From the NCBI RefSeq assembly GCF_016595155.1, contig NZ_JAENGP010000015.1, positions 1 to 64,000 on the forward strand: DNA of 64,000 bases. The letters are read 5' to 3'. This document shows, one piece after another, positions 1 to 6,208 of the stretch; within the stretch, counting starts at the first letter, position 1; the number at the start of each line of letters is the position of its first letter. Made by a program: the position numbers and the translations under genes. Origin of the DNA: Advenella mandrilli. GTDB lineage: Bacteria > Pseudomonadota > Gammaproteobacteria > Burkholderiales > Burkholderiaceae_B. The notes under the pieces are model-generated. The model saw nothing but the letters and a program-made list of their open reading frames with translations, was not told the origin of the DNA and ran no database searches.

Positions 1-72
1 TAGCTTGACATTGCCTCGTTGCCAGGGAAGGCAGCTTTCGATATGCGTAAATTGTTCAGGTGTGATTTCCAT
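1..72 (-). CDS. IS5-family transposase, N-terminal 24 residues (cut by window edge)
   Basis: The minus-strand reading frame starts at an ATG at 70-72 and stays open to the window edge. The 24 visible residues (MEITPEQF...IESCLPWQRGN) match the typical start of IS5/IS4-type DDE transposases such as those with the IS427-like N-terminus. The DDE catalytic residues are outside the window, so completeness cannot be judged. It is too short to stand alone as an ORF call, but the protein start and the IS terminus next to it agree. Confidence 0.65.
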   Translation of the reverse strand, partial: MEITPEQFTHIESCLPWQRGNVKL

Positions 73-124
73 TCCTGTAGGATAGGCAATATTGCGGCCG
101 ATTGTCTATTAGTGTTAACACGCC
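1..124 (-). mobile_element. IS5-family insertion sequence, partial (one end only)
   Basis: This is the 5' end of a transposase gene plus the terminal region of the element, read on the minus strand. The end carries a GGCGTGTTAACAC-type terminus and abuts a CTAG (125-128) that would fit the 4-bp target site used by part of the IS5 family. The rest of the element lies left of the window. It interrupts the degraded left part of the integrated element. Confidence 0.65.
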
Positions 125-130
125 CTAGAT

Positions 131-241
131 CAAATCCTTGATTTTTTAAGGGAGCAGGGTATTGATGTATTCAAGCCCACTTTAGCTTTTTTTATTGAGA
201 TTCAATATTCCCCTAACAAAATCCAGGAAAAAATCCGGTAA
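131..241 (+). pseudogene. C-terminal remnant of an unrecognised gene cut by the IS
   Basis: An open frame of 36 codons (QILDFLREQGIDVFKP...) ends at TAA 239-241 and remains open leftwards to the IS terminus, with no start codon of its own. It looks like the 3' end of a gene truncated by the IS5-family insertion. I do not recognise the protein. It is followed directly by a terminator-like hairpin (277-302), which is what one would expect after a real gene end. Confidence 0.35.
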
Positions 242-276
242 GCGTTTGCTTGGCCAGCTACCTTCTGATAACCCTA

Positions 277-302
277 ACCGTCCCTGACCAGGACGGTTTT
301 TT
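277..302 (+). terminator. Rho-independent terminator-like hairpin (relic copy)
   Basis: ACCGTCC and GGACGGT form a 7-bp stem around a 7-base loop, followed by a T run. The same hairpin with surrounding sequence recurs at 1577-1603 after hicB, so this is the older copy of a duplicated segment. Confidence 0.6.
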
Positions 303-378
303 ATTGAGCAAACAACCCATAAACCTACATTCTGAATAGCCAGGCAGGTGATGCCCTGCTGGTGGCCAGTGAGCCAAT

Positions 379-455
379 CGGTTTGTAGCTTGTCCAGCTG
401 CTTGATGCAATACCTGCGTTCTGCATGCCTAGATCTTATAAAAACTTGATTTGTG
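379..455 (-). pseudogene. repA fragment
   Basis: This stretch matches the antisense strand of repA around 2521-2597, with shared runs such as GTCCAGCTGCTTGATG and GCATGCC. It is interrupted by small indels, so no frame survives. It is a relic of a second replication gene. Confidence 0.5.
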
Positions 456-494
456 ACTATAAAAGGACTACAAAATGGCTACAATTTAATTGTG

Positions 495-605
495 TCAAGG
501 AAACCAATGAATTGGATACATGGGTTTATCAAAAAATCTCAAGGTACGCCCAAAAAAGAATTAGCTCTTGCAACAGAGCGGCTTAAACAATCACAGAGGT
601 CATGA
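495..605 (+). pseudogene. HigB/gp49-like toxin, C-terminal remnant
   Basis: The frame ending at TGA 603-605 encodes HGFIKKSQGTPKKELALA and a further basic stretch. This pattern (HGF-KKSQ-TPK-E followed by a basic helix) is typical of the C-terminus of phage-derived gp49-like/HigB RelE-fold toxins. The N-terminal half is absent upstream. It sits two bases before the antitoxin remnant, the usual toxin-first order of this family, so the two were probably one operon. Confidence 0.5.
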
Positions 606-606
606 T

Positions 607-807
607 ATGCACGACTTTAACCAGTAACATATTGGAAGTAACTTTGAAGATTTCTTGCAAGAAGAAGGCATCTTCGAAGAAACCACTGCTATTGCCATTA
701 AGCGTGTGCTTTCGTGGCAAATTGCCCAGGCAATGAAAGAGCAAAATCTTACAAAAACAGCCATGGTAAACAAAATTCCGTATAAAAAAACACAACAAGT
801 TTGTTGA
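607..807 (+). pseudogene. HigA/XRE-type antitoxin remnant with early stop
   Basis: ATG 607-609 opens a frame interrupted by TAA at codon 7 (625-627). After that stop the frame encodes SNFEDFLQEEGIFEETTAIA and continues through AMKEQNLTKTAM, the usual N-terminal half of XRE antitoxins paired with gp49-like toxins. The recognition half of the HTH and the C-terminus are replaced by unrelated sequence that runs into the hicAB operator region. The pair is almost certainly non-functional unless the stop is read through or an alternative start is used. Confidence 0.55.
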
Positions 808-845
808 GTTATTGATTTACAAACACAACATATTTGTTGTATAAT
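793..845 (+). promoter_or_regulatory. hicAB promoter and palindromic operators
   Basis: TATAAT (840-845) lies 17 bp after TTACAA (817-822). A perfect palindrome ACAACATATTTGTTGT (825-840) covers the spacer up to the -10, and a second, CAACAAGTTTGTTG (793-806), lies just upstream. The C-terminal HTH of HicB makes it the likely autorepressor that binds these sites. Confidence 0.6.
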
Positions 846-872
846 TATCCTATTCAATCACAGGGAGGGGCT

Positions 873-1058
873 ATGAAGTACAGTGAATTCCGTAAATGGC
901 TAGAGAAACAAGGTGCAACGTTTCAGGCGCACCGTTCCGGCTCCAGTCACTTTAGGGTCACTCTTAACGGGAAAACAACCATTTTTCCGTATCATGGATC
1001 AAGAGAAATTGGTACAGGTTTGGTTCATAAAATTAAGAAAGACCTAGGAATCAAGTAA
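873..1058 (+). CDS. hicA: HicA family mRNA interferase toxin
   Basis: The 61-residue product has the double-stranded-RNA-binding-domain-like fold signature of HicA: a KWLEKQGATF helix followed by R-SGSSHFRV with the catalytic histidine, then a KTTIFPYHG strand and a C-terminal K-I-K-DLGIK. The toxin would cleave mRNA and is neutralised by HicB encoded 67 bp downstream. The ATG at 873 has a strong GGGAGGGG ribosome binding site; an upstream GTG in the same frame lies within the operator and is unlikely. The toxin-first order is normal for hicAB. Confidence 0.85.
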   Translation: MKYSEFRKWLEKQGATFQAHRSGSSHFRVTLNGKTTIFPYHGSREIGTGLVHKIKKDLGIK

Positions 1059-1125
1059 TAACCGGGAGGCTCAATAAAGCCTCCCAACACTGAACATAGC
1101 CCCGCATTAATTAGGAGAAAGCAAC

Positions 1126-1545
1126 ATGTTAATTTACCCTGTCACGTTAATACCTGACGATAATGACACTTTTCTGGTCGAATTCCCCGATATTCCTGAA
1201 GCAAATTCAATTGGAGATGATGAGCAGGAAGCGCTGTTAAACGCTGAAGATGCATTGGAAGCCGCACTTGAAATTTACTTTGATGAAAAGCGGCCGATTC
1301 CGATGCCTTCTAAAGTCAAGAAAGGGCAATCAACAGTAATTTTGCCTGCATTGGTTACAGCCAAAGTACTGCTGATGAATGAAATGCTTGATCAAAAAGT
1401 TCGTAAAGCTGAATTGGCACGTAGACTTGATGTACATATGCCTCAAGTGGATCGATTATTGGATTTGCGACATTCAACAAAATTGGAATTCATTGAGTCA
1501 GCCTATCATAAGCTTGGTAAGCAGATAAGTATCAGTATTGTTTGA
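1126..1545 (+). CDS. hicB: HicB family antitoxin
   Basis: The N-terminal half (residues about 1-60; YPVTLIPDDNDTFLVEFPDIP) is the RNase-H-like HicB core that blocks HicA. The C-terminal half (about 90-125; KAELARRLDVHMPQVDRLLD) is a helix-turn-helix that should bind the palindromes at 793-840. At 139 residues it is a typical long HicB with DNA-binding domain. It likely stabilises the integrated element by addiction. AGGAG precedes the ATG. A terminator follows at 1577-1603. Confidence 0.85.
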   Translation: MLIYPVTLIPDDNDTFLVEFPDIPEANSIGDDEQEALLNAEDALEAALEIYFDEKRPIPMPSKVKKGQSTVILPALVTAKVLLMNEMLDQKVRKAELARRLDVHMPQVDRLLDLRHSTKLEFIESAYHKLGKQISISIV

Positions 1546-1576
1546 TTGCCAGTACATCTTCCTTTTGATAAACCCA

Positions 1577-1603
1577 ACCGTCCCTAACCAGGGCGGTTTT
1601 TTT
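1577..1603 (+). terminator. Terminator after hicB
   Basis: ACCGTCC pairs with GGGCGGT (one T-G pair), followed by a run of seven T. It is the intact counterpart of the hairpin at 277-302. Confidence 0.7.
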
Positions 1604-1654
1604 ATTGGGTAAACAATCTATAAACACATATTCTATTGGTTGTCCAGGTGATTG

Positions 1655-1963
1655 AAAAGCTGACATTGCTCATTTTTTAATCAAAGCAAGACAGCTTTAT
1701 TATTTGATATATATTTGTATAACTACTTGCCTGAAAATAAAACCCTTTCAAGTCTTTGATTTTAAATAATAAAAACTGGTTTTTGCGTTTTTTTATCTGA
1801 CCGTTCTTACGTACTTGTCTGACCGTTCTTACGTGGATAACTTTGCTTGCCGTGCTCGCAAGCCTTATGTATCAAGGCTTTGAGCGTTTTTAAAAGTGTC
1901 TGACCGTTCTTACGTGGATAATAAAAAAAATCCACAAATTTATTAACAGAAATTGTGGATAAA
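1655..1963. other. Iteron-type replication origin (oriV) with DnaA boxes
   Basis: Three exact copies of TCTGACCGTTCTTACGT lie at 1796-1812, 1818-1834 and 1899-1915; the first two are spaced 22 bp apart, two helical turns. The second and third run into GGATAA, making DnaA-box-like TTATCCACG. A perfect DnaA box TTATCCACA (complement, 1954-1962) lies next to the repA stop codon, and the third iteron begins an inverted repeat GTGGAT/ATCCAC (1914-1935). The flanks are very AT-rich. The arrangement is that of a theta-type plasmid origin served by RepA. Confidence 0.75.
1796..1915 (+). repeat. Three 17-bp iterons
   Basis: Identical 17-bp direct repeats start at 1796, 1818 and 1899. The uneven spacing (22 then 81 bp) suggests a pair of adjacent RepA sites plus a distal one next to the DnaA box. 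Confidence 0.8.
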
Positions 1964-2884
1964 TTACTTCTGGATAATGGCTGGTTTATTGTCAGCTCGT
2001 TTGATGTGTAATTTGGTTGGTCTGAGCATTAAGTAATCAGAGCTGGATTCAACATTATTGGCCAACTCTGGGTAAAACACAGTAACTTTATTCAGTTGCT
2101 CTAAGAATTTACGTTTAAAGTCATAAAGCCCCTGTTGCTCAACTTCTTTTTGATTATCGACTGTTAACTTTTTACTGTTGGAGCCATACCCAGACCCGAA
2201 TTGCGCCTGTAACGCCTCCCAGGGAATTTTAACAAACGGCTGTTTTTTTATTCTCAACAAAAAAATACGGTAAACCGTCCAGGCATAAATATCCATGGCC
2301 AGCGGGCTTTTTTTAAGGGCTTGCATGACCCTCAAATCAAGTGGTACGGGGTTTTGTGTGATTTCGTCATAAAACTCCTTGGTAAGCGTTATCTGGCCAC
2401 CCCATACGGGCTTCTCCGTGGTTCTGTCCCAGCACAAAACAGCTCGTTTTGCAATTAGGATATTGTCAACGGCAAATATTTTATCGTCAGAATAATCAAT
2501 GCTGATGAGTGATGAAAACAGCCGTTTCGATTGCTCGTCCAGCTGCTTGATGTAGTAACCTGTATTTTGCATGCCCAGAGCCTGCAAAAATTTGGATTGT
2601 GATGATCCAATGTTCAGTATAGGGCTTTGCGTTCTGACGGCTTCAGTGCATATCCAGGCTAACAATAGCCGTGGGATAGAGCCATAGGGTAAACCGATTC
2701 TTGGTTTACCAATAATGGACAGTGTTGTTAGGCCGGTTGTGCGTTCGTAATAATTGGTTTTGGGGTCAGAATGAGGTAAAGATAGTTGTGCCAGGGTACG
2801 GGCAAAAAAGCCGAGTGTCCCGGCTTCTTGTGCTGTTTCCTGCTCAACCTGCAAAGCGGCTTCGATCAGGCTTTTATTGACCAT
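1964..2884 (-). CDS. repA: RepA-type plasmid replication initiator
   Basis: The 306-residue protein resembles RepA initiators of the PF04796 (RepA_C) group. It has an N-terminal segment with GLPYGSIPRLLLAWI, a central RLFSSLISIDYSDD, and the conserved PVPLDLRVMQALKKSPLAMD helix followed by a winged-helix-like C-terminal half. It should bind the iterons immediately downstream of its stop codon and recruit host DnaA. I take ATG 2882-2884 as start; a TTG at 2902 would give a longer overlap with the preceding HTH gene. The two genes overlap, which suggests translational coupling. Confidence 0.75.
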   Translation of the reverse strand: MVNKSLIEAALQVEQETAQEAGTLGFFARTLAQLSLPHSDPKTNYYERTTGLTTLSIIGKPRIGLPYGSIPRLLLAWICTEAVRTQSPILNIGSSQSKFLQALGMQNTGYYIKQLDEQSKRLFSSLISIDYSDDKIFAVDNILIAKRAVLCWDRTTEKPVWGGQITLTKEFYDEITQNPVPLDLRVMQALKKSPLAMDIYAWTVYRIFLLRIKKQPFVKIPWEALQAQFGSGYGSNSKKLTVDNQKEVEQQGLYDFKRKFLEQLNKVTVFYPELANNVESSSDYLMLRPTKLHIKRADNKPAIIQK

Positions 2885-3071
2885 CACTCGAAATGCTTTC
2901 AAATAGCTGCATAATCTTTGTATATGTACTTAGCCTTACGTCTTTTCGTTTTCCATTAACAATGGCAGATATTGCGCCTTGCGTTAATCCACATGCCTTT
3001 GCTATTTCTGCTTGAGACATGCCTTTCTTAATCAGTTTTTCAATTGCTTGGCGAATATCAATTTTGTTCAT
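2874..3071 (-). CDS. Small XRE-type HTH protein, probable repA regulator
   Basis: The 65-residue product is one helix-turn-helix domain (residues about 17-40; MSQAEIAKACGLTQGAISAI). It ends 11 bp inside the repA start, so the pair is likely one transcript. Its promoter region (3072-3177) is shared with the divergent XRE gene and carries the TATTACTTAAGTAATA palindrome. A copy-control or maintenance repressor is the natural reading, but which of the two XRE proteins binds which palindrome cannot be told from sequence. Confidence 0.7.
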   Translation of the reverse strand: MNKIDIRQAIEKLIKKGMSQAEIAKACGLTQGAISAIVNGKRKDVRLSTYTKIMQLFESISSDGQ

Positions 3072-3093
3072 TGCTCATCTGCTAGTTTTTGTA

Positions 3094-3131
3094 AGTAATA
3101 AAATTACTAACATTGTATTACTTAAGTAATA
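3094..3131. promoter_or_regulatory. Divergent operator region between the two XRE genes
   Basis: A perfect 16-bp palindrome TATTACTTAAGTAATA lies at 3116-3131, and a related imperfect one, AGTAAT/ATTACT, at 3094-3108. Both lie between divergently transcribed XRE genes. The same palindrome is repeated at 3701-3720 and in part at 3682-3691, beyond the end of the plus-strand XRE gene. Confidence 0.6.
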
Positions 3132-3177
3132 ATTTAAGCAATACCTATGTAATAACTACATCGGCAATAATTACCAT

Positions 3178-3531
3178 ATGAATACAAAAACAGACAGCTT
3201 AGGTTCAAGGGTACTTTTTGCCAGAAAACGAGCGCAAATGAGCCAGACAGCATTAGCCAAAAAAATTGGGGCATCTCAAGGAACAGTTGCGCATATAGAA
3301 AATGGCAGAAATAACGAGACAAAACATATTGTTGAACTTGCGCGTGTATTGCGTGTACGGGCTGAGTGGTTAGCTACGGGTGAAGGTGAAATGGTTGAGA
3401 ATTGGCCCTTTCCAAGGGTTGATAAATCAGATTTTGAAAGCTTACCAACTGATGTAAAAGAAGATATCGAAGATTATATTGAAATGAAAATTTTCAAAAA
3501 TAAGGATATCAAAAGTAAATCGGTCGCCTAA
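3178..3531 (+). CDS. XRE-family transcriptional regulator
   Basis: The 117-residue protein has an N-terminal HTH_3 domain (residues about 10-65; LFARKRAQMSQTALAKKIGA then TVAHIENGR) and a short acidic C-terminus ending in a basic tail. It is divergent from the small HTH-repA operon. The shape is that of a phage-type or element repressor without a peptidase domain. It may control both the replication genes and, through the downstream operators at 3682-3720, the transfer genes. Confidence 0.75.
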   Translation: MNTKTDSLGSRVLFARKRAQMSQTALAKKIGASQGTVAHIENGRNNETKHIVELARVLRVRAEWLATGEGEMVENWPFPRVDKSDFESLPTDVKEDIEDYIEMKIFKNKDIKSKSVA

Positions 3532-3681
3532 AAAGAAATGTACCCACCAACGTGGTAACGTCATTTATGGTCATTTTGATTTTTTTTAATCAAATAAGTA
3601 ACCAAATATTAAAATCAATACAAAAATAACATTATTCAAATTTATTTTGTTGTTTGATTAATACCAGACAACTTAAATTAT

Positions 3682-3720
3682 TACTTAAGTATTGATTTTA
3701 ATTATTACTTAAGTAATAAT
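3682..3720. promoter_or_regulatory. Tandem palindromic operators upstream of the transfer region
   Basis: A perfect 20-bp palindrome with core TATTACTTAAGTAATA occupies 3701-3720, and a 10-bp core TACTTAAGTA occupies 3682-3691. They match the operator at 3116-3131, so one regulator probably acts at both ends of the plus-strand XRE gene. Confidence 0.6.
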
Positions 3721-3721
3721 T

Positions 3722-3745
3722 GAGCTATCGAGAAATCGGTAGCTC
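3722..3745 (+). terminator. Hairpin, possible weak terminator
   Basis: GAGCTA and TAGCTC flank an inner CGA/TCG pair, followed by only TTT. It directly follows the 20-bp palindrome. The T run is too short for confidence. Confidence 0.35.
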
Positions 3746-4030
3746 TTTAAAAAATTTGGAAAACAATAACTGGCAGTCGTGCCAGTGAACCAGACCCCTA
3801 GGCCATTTGTGCCTGGACGTTATGGAGCGGCAATCCGGGTGGCCGAACGACAGAACACCGTATTTGTGAAAAATAGCTACGTACAATGTACCTGGCCGGA
3901 TAACACCAGTAAGACGATGACTGACACGGAAAAAGCAGCTGTGAACGTGAATATTCACGGTACGAAATAACCTGATAACCAGCAGTGTGAAACGTACTAA
4001 TCTGTTTGACAGGCCGGAACAGACGGCAGA

Positions 4031-4062
4031 AAAGCCCTTCAGGATATATATGAGGGGGCTTT
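4031..4062 (+). terminator. Hairpin upstream of the small ORF at 4121
   Basis: AAAGCCC and GGGGCTTT (with flanking TTCA/TGAG pairing) form a stem; there is no long T run after it. It could be a weak terminator or part of an untranslated regulatory or transfer-origin structure. Confidence 0.35.
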
Positions 4063-4120
4063 GGTAAGTCCTTTGAATTTTTAAAGGATTTGCGAAAGCA
4101 TTTTGACAAGAGGAATAGCA

Positions 4121-4339
4121 ATGTATCGAGTAATTAAGCCTGAAGATTTTAAAAATTATAACGGGAAAAGAGTGCTTGCAGACAACGGAAAACAGGGCAT
4201 GCGTGCTGATGAAGGCATGGGGTCTACGACAGAAAGGCAACAAGGCAATATCGCCCAGGCAATTTATGAAAATTGCCAAAATTTAGATAATGAACAACTT
4301 GATGACATTATCAAGTGGGTGAAATTGTATAAATCTTAG
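4121..4339 (+). CDS. Hypothetical 72-residue protein preceding traL
   Basis: An AGAGGAAT ribosome binding site precedes ATG 4121. The product starts MYRVIKPEDFKNYNGKRVLA, is hydrophilic, has no signal peptide or membrane helix, and ends with an amphipathic helix (LDNEQLDDIIKWVKLYKS). I do not recognise a family. Its place directly upstream of the traL-like gene, separated by a terminator-like hairpin, suggests a small transfer-region protein. Confidence 0.6.
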   Translation: MYRVIKPEDFKNYNGKRVLADNGKQGMRADEGMGSTTERQQGNIAQAIYENCQNLDNEQLDDIIKWVKLYKS

Positions 4340-4366
4340 TATCCAACAGTTAATAAAAAATTTAAC

Positions 4367-4393
4367 AATCAGGCTCATACCTGATTTTTTTTT
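4367..4393 (+). terminator. Terminator-like hairpin directly before traL
   Basis: AATCAGG and CCTGATT pair around CTCATA, followed by nine T. The traL-like ATG lies only 11 bp after the T run, so this is one of the intra-cluster hairpins described in the findings. Confidence 0.7.
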
Positions 4394-4403
4394 AGGAAAA
4401 AAT

Positions 4404-5144
4404 ATGAAAGCAGTGCATTTTGTTTTACAAGGTAAAGGCGGTGTGGGTAAAAGTTTTATTGCGTCCCTACTTGCCCAGTTCATTGCCCAAAACGAACCAG
4501 AAGTTCATTTTTATGATACCGATCCGGTTAATACCACGTTTTCAAAGTATCAAAAACTGAATGTGGAAGTGGTCAACATCCTGACAGAACACCAGAGTAT
4601 TGATGCATCCCGGTTTGATGGATTGATTGAACAGCTCATTGAAAAAGAGGGTGTGGCCGTGATTGATAACGGTGCAGCAACGTTTATTCCACTTATGCAA
4701 TACATGCGTGAAAACGCTGTAATAGAGCTGTTAAAGGATTCTGATGTTGAAGTGTATGTGCATGTGCCATTAACTGGCGGACAAGCAAGCAGGGATACGC
4801 TGGTAGGGTTATATACGGTTTTAGATATTAAAGCTTCTGTCGTTGTCTGGCTAAATAATTACTGGGGTAATGTTGAGTTAAATAATAAAGAATTTCAGGA
4901 TTGGCAGGTTTACCAAGATCATATTAATCAAGTAGTAGGTGTAATTCAGCTTGAAAACTGGAACCCCGATACTTTCGGCAAAGACATAAAGCAAATGACT
5001 TCAGAACATCTGACGTTTGATGAAGTCATGGAGTCCTCAAATTACACCTTGATGCCCAAACAGCGACTGAAGCGTGTGCAGCGTGAAGTTTTTAACCAGC
5101 TGGCGCAACAAAACATATTTGAAACAACCCAAAACGAGGACTGA
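4404..5144 (+). CDS. traL: TraL-like conjugal transfer ATPase (MinD/ParA fold)
   Basis: The 246-residue protein opens with FVLQGKGGVGKS, a deviant Walker A P-loop, followed by FYDTDPVN; this start and VVWLNNYWG, ...QMTSEHLTFDE and the C-terminal RLK-V-R--FNQL track the IncP-type TraL protein rather than chromosomal ParA. TraL is a non-essential or accessory conjugation ATPase encoded near the relaxosome genes. Here it heads the transfer region with trbM and traM homologues, as in several MPF_T plasmids. A role in plasmid partition is the main alternative. Confidence 0.7.
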   Translation: MKAVHFVLQGKGGVGKSFIASLLAQFIAQNEPEVHFYDTDPVNTTFSKYQKLNVEVVNILTEHQSIDASRFDGLIEQLIEKEGVAVIDNGAATFIPLMQYMRENAVIELLKDSDVEVYVHVPLTGGQASRDTLVGLYTVLDIKASVVVWLNNYWGNVELNNKEFQDWQVYQDHINQVVGVIQLENWNPDTFGKDIKQMTSEHLTFDEVMESSNYTLMPKQRLKRVQREVFNQLAQQNIFETTQNED

Positions 5145-5145
5145 T

Positions 5146-5793
5146 ATGAAACCTTTTCGTTTAAGCAAAGTGCTGCCGGTGGCGGCATTTTTTTTGACTG
5201 GAATAAATACGGTACAGGCGCAGGATGTACTAACTGGTGATACCCGTCTGGCCTGCGAAGCCGTTTTGTGCTTGTCCAGTGGTACCCGTCCAGGTGAGTG
5301 CGCACCGTCACTGGCCAGATACTTCGGAATCAAGTTTGATAAGCCCTGGGACACCATAAAAGGCAGGATTGATTTTTTAAACCTGTGTCCAGCTCACAGT
5401 GAACCAGGTATGCCGTCCTTAATTACGGCTATTGCAAATGGTGCTGGGCAATGCGACTCGGCCTACCTAAATCGGTTTAATGTCATTGAAATGGAACGTA
5501 AAGTTTGTAAAAGAACAGGCTGGCGTTCTGATGATACTTCCTGCACATCAAGCATCGTGAAAGTAATCAGTGACAAAAAACCTGCCTACTGTCAGATTTA
5601 CGAAGATCATGAGTATACAGATTTAAATACCCGTTACGTAGGGAATATGATTACAGGTGGACTTTGGGCGGATGCAGATGAATACGACAAAGTATTGCAA
5701 CGATATAACGACAATTACAAAGCGGTTCCTGCTGGCGTAACCTACTCATTACCAAATAAATCTTCATTTGGCCAAAGTTATGACAGCAGATAA
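5146..5793 (+). CDS. trbM: TrbM/KikA family periplasmic protein
   Basis: The product (215 residues) has a signal peptide (MKPFRLSKVL...TVQAQ) and the cysteine-rich TrbM domain: LACEAVLCLSSGTRPGECAPSL near the mature N-terminus, followed by six more cysteines, including NLCPAH. In IncP and IncN plasmids TrbM/KikA is linked to conjugation or host killing on transfer. ATG 5146 lies one base after the traL stop. The cysteines suggest a disulphide-bonded periplasmic protein. Confidence 0.75.
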   Translation: MKPFRLSKVLPVAAFFLTGINTVQAQDVLTGDTRLACEAVLCLSSGTRPGECAPSLARYFGIKFDKPWDTIKGRIDFLNLCPAHSEPGMPSLITAIANGAGQCDSAYLNRFNVIEMERKVCKRTGWRSDDTSCTSSIVKVISDKKPAYCQIYEDHEYTDLNTRYVGNMITGGLWADADEYDKVLQRYNDNYKAVPAGVTYSLPNKSSFGQSYDSR

Positions 5794-6208
5794 GAAAACA
5801 GATGAAAGTGTTGATTCGCTTGACGCTGATATAAAGCAAATCATTGACGATGTATTCAGTACCAGCGGCCAAAAAATATCAACCGATGATCCAATTGTTG
5901 CTGTGTTGCTCTACATAAAAAAGCAACAGGTAACAATGTACAGACAGGGTTTAAAAGAACACGAAGATGCTTTTTTCCTTAACCTCGATCAAAGGCTTGT
6001 AAAAATTAACCAGAATTATGAAGCAATGGAAAAACAGAAAGATCTGATTGTTTCAGAATTGATGGGTAAAAATCAAAGAATGATTAAAGAAGGGGTACAG
6101 GAAGAGCTTCAAAAACAAAAGCCGAATCATGAAACGGCATTTTTTGTGGTGCTCGGGATTTTGATTTTTACGCAGTTTTTATTAATTATTTTGACTGTTT
6201 TCAAATGA
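5780..6208 (+). CDS. TraM-like conjugal transfer protein
   Basis: The 142-residue product has an acidic N-terminal half with SLDADIKQIIDD and DPIVAVLLYIKKQQ, a long helical segment likely to form a coiled coil (residues about 50-110), and a C-terminal membrane helix (FFVVLGILIFTQFLLIILTV). This layout and the traL neighbour fit the PF11657 TraM family of IncP-type systems. I choose ATG 5780, which overlaps trbM by 14 bp; a TTG at 5768 is the alternative. The assignment is by layout rather than by strong residue identity. Confidence 0.55.
   Translation: MTADKKTDESVDSLDADIKQIIDDVFSTSGQKISTDDPIVAVLLYIKKQQVTMYRQGLKEHEDAFFLNLDQRLVKINQNYEAMEKQKDLIVSELMGKNQRMIKEGVQEELQKQKPNHETAFFVVLGILIFTQFLLIILTVFK

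Larger units (their letters stand above)
244..455. repeat. Diverged partial copy of the replicon backbone (hicB 3' flank plus repA fragment)
   Basis: Positions about 261-345 align with 1561-1655 (terminator and following bases), and about 379-455 align with about 2521-2597 inside repA, in the same order and orientation. The roughly 870 bp that separate these two blocks in the intact copy (oriV and the 3' half of repA) are missing here. The copies differ by many substitutions, so the duplication is old. Confidence 0.6.
3532..4120. other. 589-bp stretch with operators but no convincing gene
   Basis: The first part (3540-3720) is very AT-rich and ends with the palindromes at 3682-3691 and 3701-3720. 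The second part (3760-4060) is visibly richer in GC. It contains a 63-codon GTG-started frame (3779-3970) that I cannot match to anything and that has no clear ribosome binding site, plus two hairpins (3722-3745 and 4031-4062). A position just upstream of the transfer genes would suit an origin of transfer, but I see no recognisable nic consensus. Confidence 0.5.

Noticed and set aside
355-380. CTGGTGGCCAGTGAGCC as a possible left attachment site matching the tRNA 3' end
   Set aside because: Only CTGGTGGC is shared with the tRNA-Met end; a real tRNA attachment repeat would be longer.
1796-1915. Iteron repeats as a CRISPR array
   Set aside because: Repeats are 17 bp with very uneven spacing and lie next to repA and a DnaA box; no cas genes are present. 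No CRISPR array was seen in the window.
3725-4279. 184-codon minus-strand frame across the non-coding block
   Set aside because: Its composition (rich in Cys, His, Ser, Phe) and overlap with the better-supported plus-strand gene at 4121 argue against coding.
4404-5144. ParA partition protein
   Set aside because: Sequence features and neighbours (trbM, traM-like) favour IncP-type TraL; no parB or centromere-like repeat adjoins it.
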